Shown: in pieces, positions 7,318 through 13,961 of the stretch
Layout of the letters: every line of letters begins with the position of its first letter
Position numbering within the stretch: position 1 is the first letter of the stretch
Translations under genes and position numbers: made by a program
Origin: Hyphomicrobiales bacterium
Lineage (GTDB): Bacteria > Pseudomonadota > Alphaproteobacteria > Rhizobiales > Beijerinckiaceae
Direction of reading: 5' to 3'
Assembly (NCBI GenBank): GCA_015655535.1
Contig: JAATEW010000109.1
Location: forward strand, 1 to 18,219
Length of the DNA stretch: 18,219 nt
Notes under the pieces: model-generated
Database searches by the model: none
What the model saw: the letters and a program-made list of their open reading frames with translations, nothing else
What the model was told of the DNA's origin: nothing

Positions 7318-7624
7318 GGCTGTGGATAGCGGCTCTCGCCAAGCCGAAAGAAGTATGTTACCAGATTCGCATAGGCCGCCGGATCGTTGATCTTTCTGGA
7401 GCTTATGCCTTTTGCAGATGGACCGGATTCGCCGCTTGATGCTTCGGGATGGTTCGGCGGCTGTGTCGAGAAGGAATTTTGACTTCCTCCGCCTCCGCGA
7501 TATAGGGACGTGAATGTTTCTCCAAAACCTTGTGCCTCGAGCCGGGCACGCTTTCGTTTCGCCTATGCTCTAAAGCATATGGCCTTGTATCAGCTACTCA
7601 AGTGAGGACGGGGATCCAACCATC
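7298..7624 (+). other. fabG-acpP intergenic region (327 bases)
   Basis: No gene is seen here. It contains the hairpin after fabG, a promoter-like pair at 7479-7506, and a small stem TATGCT-CTAA-AGCATA (7564-7579) in what would be the acpP leader. Ribosome-binding candidates are GAGGA (7604) and GGGGA (7610). The long gap implies that acpP is transcribed at least partly on its own, as expected for one of the most abundant proteins in the cell. Confidence 0.6.
7479..7506 (+). promoter_or_regulatory. Predicted promoter for acpP
   Basis: TTGACT (7479-7484), a 16-base spacer and TATAGG (7501-7506) make a good sigma-70-type promoter. It would give a leader of roughly 110 bases before the acpP ATG at 7625. 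Confidence 0.5.
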
Positions 7625-7867
7625 ATGAGCGATGATGTCGCCGAGCGCGTAAAGAAAATTGTGATTGATCATCTCGGTGTCGATGCGGACAAAGTCGTCG
7701 ACAACGCGAATTTTATCGAAGACCTCGGCGCCGATTCACTGGATACGGTCGAATTGGTCATGGCTTTCGAAGAGGAATTCGGTGTCGAGATCCCGGATGA
7801 TTCCGCGGAAACCATCGTCACCGTCGGTGATGCGATCAGCTTCCTGCAGAAAGCAACGGCGGCGTAA
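7625..7867 (+). CDS. acpP: Acyl carrier protein
   Basis: An 80-residue acidic four-helix protein. The motif GADSLDTVELVM holds Ser38, the site that receives the 4'-phosphopantetheine arm from which acyl chains hang. Length and the strongly acidic helix II (VELVMAFEEEFGVEIPDD) are typical of bacterial fatty-acid ACP. The ATG is preceded by GGGGA 10 bases upstream. It lies between fabG and fabF, the usual proteobacterial order, and has its own predicted promoter in the 327-base gap before it. The protein serves FabD, FabG and FabF here, and by general knowledge also lipid A and phospholipid synthesis. Confidence 0.97.
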   Translation: MSDDVAERVKKIVIDHLGVDADKVVDNANFIEDLGADSLDTVELVMAFEEEFGVEIPDDSAETIVTVGDAISFLQKATAA

Positions 7868-7954
7868 AGTCCGAAACTCCGATGTTTCCGTCCCATGTGA
7901 ATGAGCGTTTCATCGAATGAATTGCGCTCGCGGCACGGGGCGGGGCCGGCTTCT

Positions 7955-8004
7955 ATCTCAGGGTGAGATCGGTTCGGCGCCTGGAGACGGGTTTCGAAAT
8001 TTCG
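7955..8004 (+). other. Palindromes in the acpP-fabF gap
   Basis: The 291-base gap between acpP and fabF has no gene. It holds a perfect hairpin ATCTCA-GGG-TGAGAT (7955-7969) and a perfect 10-base palindrome CGAAATTTCG (7995-8004). They may separate acpP and fabF expression levels through termination or processing; that is inference. Confidence 0.35.
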
Positions 8005-8158
8005 TCCCTGCCTGAACCTCGGAGGGCATCCACCGTTCCAGGTTCCATCCAGATGCCATCATGTTTTCATGCTGTGACAAACGGCGCCTCCGGTCGGCGC
8101 GGCTTGCGGTTGCCGAGGCCATCGCAGGCAATGAGACACGGTTATTTCAAGGTTCTGA

Positions 8159-9421
8159 ATGAGAAGAGTGGTCGTCACCGGTCTCGGCATGGTCTCTCCG
8201 CTGGCCAGCGGGGTGGAAGCCAGTTGGTCGCGTCTGATTGCCGGGCAGAGCGGGGCCGGACCCATCCACGGGTTCGAAACATCCGATCTTCCCTGCCGCA
8301 TTGCGATGCATGTTCCGCGCGGCGACGGAACCGATGCGACCTTCAATCCCGACCAATGGATGGAGCCGAAGGAGCAGCGCAAGGTCGATGATTTCATCCT
8401 CTACGCGATCGCGGCGGCGACGCAGGCCCTTGATGATGCGGATTGGCATCCGAAAAGCTACGAGGACCAGATCAAGACCGGCGTGCTGATCGGCGCCGGC
8501 ATCGGCGGGCTCGGCGGCATCTATGAAACATCGATCATCTTGAAGGAAAAAGGCCCGCGCCGGGTCTCGCCCTTCTTCATTCCGGGCCGTCTCATCAATC
8601 TGACTGGCGGCTATGTGTCGATCATGCATGGCCTGAAGGGTCCGAACCATTCGGTCGTGACCGCCTGTTCGACGGGATCGCATGCGATCGGCGATGCCGC
8701 GCGCCTGATCGCGCTCGAAGATGCCGACGTCATGGTCGCGGGCGGTGCCGAATCATCGATCAACCGCATCGGGATCGCGGGTTTCTGCGCCTGCCGCGCC
8801 TTGTCGACCAATTTCAACGACCGCCCCAAGGCGGCGTCCCGGCCTTATGACAAGGATCGCGACGGCTTCGTCATGGGCGAGGGCGCGGGCTGCGTGGTGC
8901 TTGAATCCTATGACCACGCCAAAGCGCGCGGCGCCAAGATTTATGCCGAAGTCGTTGGCTATGGCATGTCGGGCGACGCTTACCATATCACGGCACCGGA
9001 CCCGACGGGCGATGGCGCTTATAGGGCCATGGCAGCCGCCATCAAGCGGGCTGGGATCACTGCGTCCGATATCGACTATGTGAACGCGCATGGAACGTCG
9101 ACACAGCTCGGCGACGAACTCGAATTGCAGGCGGTCCATCGTCTGCTCGGCAACGCGCCGATCAATTTGTCGCTGTCTTCGACAAAATCGGCGGTCGGTC
9201 ATTTGCTCGGCGCGGCCGGCGCGGTCGAAGCGATCTTCTCGATCCTCGCCTTGCGCGACCAGATCGTGCCGCCGACCTTGAATCTCGATAATCCCTCAGT
9301 GGAAACGAGCATCGATCTCGTTCCGCATACGGCGCGCAAACGCAAAGTCGATTTTGCCCTCTCGAATTCCTTCGGATTTGGCGGCACGAATGCGTGCCTT
9401 ATTTTCCGCCGCGCGGAATGA
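8159..9421 (+). CDS. fabF: 3-oxoacyl-[ACP] synthase II
   Basis: A 420-residue ketosynthase that elongates acyl-ACP with malonyl-ACP. The thiolase-fold Cys-His-His triad is complete: Cys170 in TACSTGSH, His311 in NAHGTSTQLGD and His348 in SAVGHLLGAAGAVE, with Lys343 just before. The N-terminal RRVVVTGLGMVSPL and C-terminal NSFGFGGTNACLIF are hallmark FabF segments. AAGG lies 6 bases before the ATG. FabF rather than FabB is favoured by length, sequence and the position after acpP. The following mltG gene, about 220 bases on, is the usual neighbour in many proteobacteria. Confidence 0.96.
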   Translation: MRRVVVTGLGMVSPLASGVEASWSRLIAGQSGAGPIHGFETSDLPCRIAMHVPRGDGTDATFNPDQWMEPKEQRKVDDFILYAIAAATQALDDADWHPKSYEDQIKTGVLIGAGIGGLGGIYETSIILKEKGPRRVSPFFIPGRLINLTGGYVSIMHGLKGPNHSVVTACSTGSHAIGDAARLIALEDADVMVAGGAESSINRIGIAGFCACRALSTNFNDRPKAASRPYDKDRDGFVMGEGAGCVVLESYDHAKARGAKIYAEVVGYGMSGDAYHITAPDPTGDGAYRAMAAAIKRAGITASDIDYVNAHGTSTQLGDELELQAVHRLLGNAPINLSLSSTKSAVGHLLGAAGAVEAIFSILALRDQIVPPTLNLDNPSVETSIDLVPHTARKRKVDFALSNSFGFGGTNACLIFRRAE

Positions 9422-9644
9422 GGGCGGTTTGCCTGCGGCCGGGAAATGGTAATAATGCGTTTGCCCGCGCATCACGGCTTCGTGAGCGCAGTTATACGTG
9501 CGATTTTAAGGCGGACGGCATCAAATCTTCACAATGCCAAGTTTCAAGTGCTTAGATGGCAGCAGATTCGGCTGTGCCAGCGTTTTTTACCATATGGCCC
9601 GGCACGACATGGTGTGATGTAAGCGGTTCGTGGAGTTCATGGAT

Positions 9645-11456
9645 ATGACCACTCCTGACGATGCCAAAACGACTCCGCCGGATGCGGGTGGCCGCTCGAA
9701 TGGTTTCTTTGGCCGTAGGATGACATTGCAAAGCCCGAACGAGGCTTTGCAGCCGGAAGCGGCACCGCCGCCGCCGCCGATTCAGCGCGGCCGGAAACGT
9801 TCGCGCCTCTCCGCCTTCAGCGGGTTTTTGTCGTTTCTTTTGATCGTCGCCGTCGTTGCGATGGCCGGCGTGGTCTGGGGCGTGCAGCGCTTTAATGCGC
9901 CAGGTTCGCTCCAAGCCGACAAGGTCGTGATCGTCCCGCGCGGTGACCTTCTTGAAATCACCTCGCAGCTCGAACGTGAAGGCGTGATCGAAAATTCCAT
10001 GCTCTTTAACGCGGCGCTTCTTCTCCAGGGCAAAAGCTCGAAGCTCAAGGAAGGCGAATATCTCTTCAAGCAGAATGCGAGCATGCGCGAGGTGATGGAT
10101 ACACTCGTCAGCGGCAAGCAAATTCTCCACACCGTCACCTTGCCGGAAGGATTGACGAGCGAACAGATCGTCCAGCGGCTCGGTGAAAGCGATGTCCTCG
10201 GCGGCGATGTCCGGGACATGCCGAAAGAGGGAAGCCTGCTTCCCGAAACCTACAAGGTCACACGCGGCACGACCCGCAGCGATCTCATCAAGAAAATGCA
10301 GGACGATCAAAAGAAGGTCGTGGATCAGATCTGGGCGCGGCGCGCGAGCGATCTTCCGCTGCGCTCGCCCTACGAACTCATCATCCTCGCATCGATCGTC
10401 GAAAAGGAAACCGGCAAGGCAGATGAGAGACCGCGCGTCGCCGGTGTCTTCATGAACCGGCTGCAAAAGCATATGCGCCTGCAATCCGATCCGACCATCG
10501 TCTATGGTCTCGTCGGCGGCAAGGGGAGCCTCGGCCATTCGATTTCGCGGGCCGAACTCGATAAGTTCACGCCCTATAATACCTATTCCATCGAGGGCCT
10601 TCCGCCGGGGCCGATCGCCAATCCGGGCCGCGCGGCGCTTGAGGCCGTGGCCAATCCGTCGCGGACCCAGGAGCTCTATTTCGTCGCCGACGGAACCGGC
10701 GGCCATGTCTTCGCGGCGACGATCGACGAACATTCGCGCAACGTCCAGCGTTGGCGGCAGATCGAAAAAGACGCTAAGGACAAGATCGCGCCGGATCTCG
10801 ACAAATCGGTTCCGCCCGCCACGCCCAAGCCCGGTCAAAGAAGCGAGCTCGATCAAATCCAGTCCGTCTATGGCGTTTTGCCCGACTCGATCGATCAGTC
10901 CGGAGTTGCGAGCAATGCCGGACCGTCTTTGTCGATGACGCCGGCAGGTGCCTCGATCGCAAGGCTCGCCCCACTTCCCGAGGCGACCGCCATGGCTGTC
11001 GGGCCGGCACAGGCCGATCAAGCAAATGATGAGGCGAAAAAGACCGCCGCGCGTTCGCCGAAGCCGCTGAACGGCTTTAACATGGGCCCTGGCGTCGACG
11101 ACCTTGGTCTTAAAGTGCCTGGACCGGATGGCCGGCTTTCGGCCGGAGATGCGCTCGATGGACCGGCACCTCCGGTGCAAGCTTCCGACATTGCTCCGGA
11201 CACCACGGCCTTTACCGCGTCGGCTGCGCGCCGCGCGGAGCTGAAGGAGCGTGCCGCGCGGGCGGCGGGTCTCAATCCAGGTGCGGATAATGCGCCGCAA
11301 GCGCAAGGACAGACTGCGCCGGGCGCGCCGACGCAGCCCAATGGACAACAGGTCGCGCACGCGATCTACGACGTCTCGGAAGGCACGCCGATGGATCCTT
11401 TGCTCAACAAGACTTATGACCTCAATTCCGCCAAAACCGTGCCGTCGATGAAATAA
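9645..11456 (+). CDS. mltG: Endolytic murein transglycosylase MltG (YceG-like) with long C-terminal tail
   Basis: A roughly 603-residue inner-membrane protein that cuts nascent glycan strands and so may end peptidoglycan polymerisation. It has a Pro/Arg-rich cytoplasmic N-terminus, one transmembrane helix near residues 60-80, a LysM-like region, and the YceG catalytic domain. Family motifs are EGSLLPETY, LASIVEKETG (the first Glu, about residue 253, aligns with catalytic Glu218 of E. coli MltG), PYNTYSIEGLPPGPIANPG and LYFVADGTGGHVF. The domain ends near residue 375, so about 225 further residues form an Ala/Pro/Gln-rich tail ending in a more ordered SEGTPMDPLLNKTYDLNSA segment. E. coli MltG is only about 340 residues. 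The start is ambiguous: GGAG at 9632 favours ATG 9645, with GTG 9630 and ATG 9639 as alternatives. Confidence 0.92.
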   Translation: MTTPDDAKTTPPDAGGRSNGFFGRRMTLQSPNEALQPEAAPPPPPIQRGRKRSRLSAFSGFLSFLLIVAVVAMAGVVWGVQRFNAPGSLQADKVVIVPRGDLLEITSQLEREGVIENSMLFNAALLLQGKSSKLKEGEYLFKQNASMREVMDTLVSGKQILHTVTLPEGLTSEQIVQRLGESDVLGGDVRDMPKEGSLLPETYKVTRGTTRSDLIKKMQDDQKKVVDQIWARRASDLPLRSPYELIILASIVEKETGKADERPRVAGVFMNRLQKHMRLQSDPTIVYGLVGGKGSLGHSISRAELDKFTPYNTYSIEGLPPGPIANPGRAALEAVANPSRTQELYFVADGTGGHVFAATIDEHSRNVQRWRQIEKDAKDKIAPDLDKSVPPATPKPGQRSELDQIQSVYGVLPDSIDQSGVASNAGPSLSMTPAGASIARLAPLPEATAMAVGPAQADQANDEAKKTAARSPKPLNGFNMGPGVDDLGLKVPGPDGRLSAGDALDGPAPPVQASDIAPDTTAFTASAARRAELKERAARAAGLNPGADNAPQAQGQTAPGAPTQPNGQQVAHAIYDVSEGTPMDPLLNKTYDLNSAKTVPSMK

Positions 11457-11465
11457 CACGCATCG

Positions 11466-11488
11466 CAGCGGGCGACATGCCTCCGCTG
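11466..11488 (+). other. Short hairpin between mltG and the DegP-like gene
   Basis: CAGCGG (11466-11471) and CCGCTG (11483-11488) form a 6-bp stem with an 11-base loop in the 64-base gap. With no U-tract, termination would be weak, so read-through into the protease gene is likely. Confidence 0.3.
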
Positions 11489-11520
11489 GTTTCCGCGCAA
11501 ACCCTGTGAAGAGAAAGCAG

Positions 11521-12936
11521 ATGCAATTGAACCTCTCCCTTTTGAGGCTGTTTTCGTCGCTTGCCGCTCTCATTCTTGTTCAAACGGGTCCGCAGGCTGA
11601 ACCTGCCCGCCAGGCTCCGGAAACGCGTCCGCAGATGCTGCTCTCCTTCGCGCCTGTCGTGAAGAAGGTGCAGCCAGCCGTCGTCAACGTCTATGCGTCG
11701 CGCACCGACAAGATCCCGCGCAATCCGCTCTTCGACGATCCTGTCTTTCGCCGCTTCTTCGGTAATGGCGGCACGGAGCGGCCGGGCGGCCGGACCTCGC
11801 AATCGCTCGGCTCCGGCGTTCTTGTCGATGCGTCGGGGCTTGTCGTCACCAATTATCACGTCATCGAAAATATGACCGACGTGAAAGTCGCTCTCAGCGA
11901 CAAGCGCGAATTCGAGGCGAAGATCGTGCTGCGCGATCAGCGCACCGATCTTGCGCTTCTGAAGCTCGTCGGCGGCTCGAGCTTTCCGACGATGGAGCTT
12001 GGCGATTCCGATGCGCTCGAAGTCGGCGATCTCGTGCTCGCGATCGGCAATCCGTTCGGCGTCGGCCAGACGGTAACGCAGGGCATCGTCTCGGCGCTGG
12101 CACGCACCAATGTCGGGATTTCCGATTACGGCTTCTTCATCCAGACGGATGCCGCGATCAATCCCGGCAATTCGGGCGGCGCGCTCGTCGACATGAATGG
12201 CAGGCTCGCGGGAATCAATTCGGCGATTTTCTCGCAAAGCGGCGGATCGGTCGGGATCGGCTTCGCCATTCCGGTCAATATGGTGAAGATCGTCGTCGCC
12301 GCCGCGAAGAGCGGGGCGAACCAGGTGCATCGCCCCTGGCTTGGCGCGAGCCTGCAAACGGTGTCGCGCGACATCGCCGATTCGCTCGGGCTCGATCATC
12401 CCTCGGGCGCGCTCGTCACCGACATCACAGCGCATACGGCGGCCGCCGATGCCGGGCTGAAGCGAGGCGATCTCATCGTGGCGATCGACGGGCAGAGCAT
12501 CGATGATCCGGAAAGTCTCGGCTACCGGCTTGGCACGCGGCCGATCGGCGGCACGGCGTCCCTGAATGTCTTGCGCGATGCGAAGCCCGTGACGCTCAGC
12601 ATGAAGCTCTTGCCCGCGCCGGAAATTCCGCCGCGCGATCCGATCAAATTCACAGGCTCCACGCCCTTTACCGGCGCGACGGCGATCAATCTGTCGCCGG
12701 CCGTCGTGGAAGAATATTCGATCGAGGGCGTGAAAGACGGCGTCGTGATCGAAGATGTCGAGGAGGGGTCGCGGGCGGCGCGGATCAATATGCAAAAGGG
12801 CGACATTATTCTGGGCGTCAACGATACGAAGATCACGACGACCCGCGATCTCGAAAAGATCATCGCCGGCAAACATGGTTATTGGAAACTGATCGTCGCG
12901 CGCAACGGCCAGGTGCTGACGAGCGTGTTGGAGTAA
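11521..12936 (+). CDS. DegP/HtrA (Do-like) periplasmic serine protease
   Basis: A 471-residue trypsin-like protease with two PDZ domains. An N-terminal hydrophobic segment (LSLLRLFSSLAALILV) with a possible cut after GPQA sends it to the periplasm. The triad is His113 (TNYHVIE), Asp143 (RTDLALLK) and Ser218 (NPGNSGGAL). PDZ1 begins near HRPWLGASL, and PDZ2 near the second VIEDVEEGSRAA stretch, ending at the C-terminus. Such enzymes degrade or refold damaged envelope proteins; DegP, DegQ and MucD types cannot be told apart here, so no symbol is given. The first PDZ carries the usual GLKRGDLIVAIDG loop. I chose ATG 11521 over GTG 11506 because a purine-rich AAGAGAAAG precedes it. The gene follows mltG at 64 bases on the same strand, suggesting a shared transcript. 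Confidence 0.93.
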   Translation: MQLNLSLLRLFSSLAALILVQTGPQAEPARQAPETRPQMLLSFAPVVKKVQPAVVNVYASRTDKIPRNPLFDDPVFRRFFGNGGTERPGGRTSQSLGSGVLVDASGLVVTNYHVIENMTDVKVALSDKREFEAKIVLRDQRTDLALLKLVGGSSFPTMELGDSDALEVGDLVLAIGNPFGVGQTVTQGIVSALARTNVGISDYGFFIQTDAAINPGNSGGALVDMNGRLAGINSAIFSQSGGSVGIGFAIPVNMVKIVVAAAKSGANQVHRPWLGASLQTVSRDIADSLGLDHPSGALVTDITAHTAAADAGLKRGDLIVAIDGQSIDDPESLGYRLGTRPIGGTASLNVLRDAKPVTLSMKLLPAPEIPPRDPIKFTGSTPFTGATAINLSPAVVEEYSIEGVKDGVVIEDVEEGSRAARINMQKGDIILGVNDTKITTTRDLEKIIAGKHGYWKLIVARNGQVLTSVLE

Positions 12937-12951
12937 GAGCCTCATCCTCGA

Positions 12952-12999
12952 AAAGCGATGGCATTTTCAGCGGAGATGATGCGGCTGAAATGCCGCTTT
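12952..12999 (+). terminator. Long imperfect hairpin after the DegP-like gene
   Basis: Arms GGCATTTTCAGC (12960-12971) and GCTGAAATGCC (12984-12994) pair with one bulged T around a 12-base loop. The stem extends outward by AAAGC (12952-12956) with GCTTT (12995-12999) across a 3-base bulge. It lies 15 bases after the stop. A short T-rich stretch follows, so it is a plausible but not ideal terminator. Confidence 0.5.
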
Positions 13000-13092
13000 C
13001 CTCGCGATCCATAGGCACTTTCAAGTGCGTAATTGCCTCATTCATCGGCTTATCCTTTTATGGAATCCTGACGTGAACGCAGGGATTGCGCG

Positions 13093-13902
13093 ATGGATTT
13101 GAAACTTGATGGAAAGGTTGCGCTGGTCACAGGCAGCAGCAAAGGCATTGGCGAAGGGATAGCCCGAGGGCTTGCCCGGGAGGGCGCAATTGTCATCGTC
13201 CACGGCCGAAACAGGATCAAAGCCGAGGAGGTCGCGCACGATATCATCGCCCAGGGCGGACGTGCCTATGCGGTTGTTGGCGACCTGACAAATGAAGACG
13301 AAGTGCAGCGCCTTACCGATGAGGCGCAGGCTTTCGCGAACCTTGTGAGGATCGTCATCAATAACGCCGGAGGCTCCGGCGAGACGGAAGATTGGTCCAC
13401 GACGCAGCCCGAGACCTGGGCGGCTGGTTATGACCGAAACGTCCTCGCATCCGTGAGGGTGACGACTCGCCTCCTGCCAAGCATGCGGAAGGCGAAATGG
13501 GGAAGAGTCGTCAATATTTCCAGTCTGGCGGCGCTCATGCCACCCCCCAAAAGACCGGATTATGCGGCGGCCAAAGCGGCCATGATCGCAATGACCGCCT
13601 CTCTGGCGAAGGCTGTTGCGATGGATGGCATCACAGCGAACACCGTCTCGCCAGGAACGGTCCGCAGCATCAGCCTCGAGGAGGCCTTCCGGAAGGCGGC
13701 GGTCAACCAAGGACTTGCGGCAGATGCACCATGGATGGACATCGAGCAAAAGGTGTTGCCGATGTTCGCCCAAGTTCCCATGGGGCGGGTCGGAACGCTT
13801 GAAGAGATCGCCGATGCCATCGCGTTTCTTGTCAGCCCCCGAGCCAGCTACATCACCGGAGCAAATCTGCGGCTTGATGGCGGGATGTGGCCGGGGCTTT
13901 AG
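13093..13902 (+). CDS. Short-chain dehydrogenase/reductase (SDR), substrate unknown
   Basis: A 269-residue classical SDR: cofactor motif TGSSKGIG (13-20), NNAGG at 90-94, Asn116, and the catalytic Ser144, Tyr157 and Lys161 (YAAAK). The C-terminus LDGGMWPGL is family-typical. A longer, variable substrate loop (EEAFRKAAVNQGLAADAPW) sets it apart from FabG, so it is probably a different oxidoreductase; I cannot name the substrate. AGGGA stands 7 bases before the ATG. It is isolated, between a terminator-like hairpin and the convergent parC. Its Arg codons are only 3 CGC of 18, with 5 AGA/AGG and 4 CGA, whereas fabD uses CGC for all 13. That contrast suggests horizontal acquisition. Confidence 0.9.
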   Translation: MDLKLDGKVALVTGSSKGIGEGIARGLAREGAIVIVHGRNRIKAEEVAHDIIAQGGRAYAVVGDLTNEDEVQRLTDEAQAFANLVRIVINNAGGSGETEDWSTTQPETWAAGYDRNVLASVRVTTRLLPSMRKAKWGRVVNISSLAALMPPPKRPDYAAAKAAMIAMTASLAKAVAMDGITANTVSPGTVRSISLEEAFRKAAVNQGLAADAPWMDIEQKVLPMFAQVPMGRVGTLEEIADAIAFLVSPRASYITGANLRLDGGMWPGL

Positions 13903-13907
13903 CTTTT

Positions 13908-13923
13908 CGCTTCGAGCGAAGCG
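13908..13923 (+). terminator. Hairpin between convergent SDR and parC genes
   Basis: CGCTTC-GAGC-GAAGCG is a perfect 6-bp stem just after the SDR stop, in the 59-base gap before the parC stop. It could serve transcripts from both strands. No long U-tract is seen on either side. Confidence 0.4.
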
Positions 13924-13961
13924 GCAACCGGTTCGCGTAAAGAGAGCCGACTTCGTCTCAG

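Noticed and set aside
9552..11573. 673-codon open frame on the minus strand opposite mltG
   Set aside because: Antisense shadow of a gene with clear MltG motifs; its own sequence shows no recognisable domain.
11422..12945. 507-codon open frame on the minus strand opposite the DegP-like gene
   Set aside because: Antisense shadow; the plus strand holds a full protease triad and two PDZ domains.
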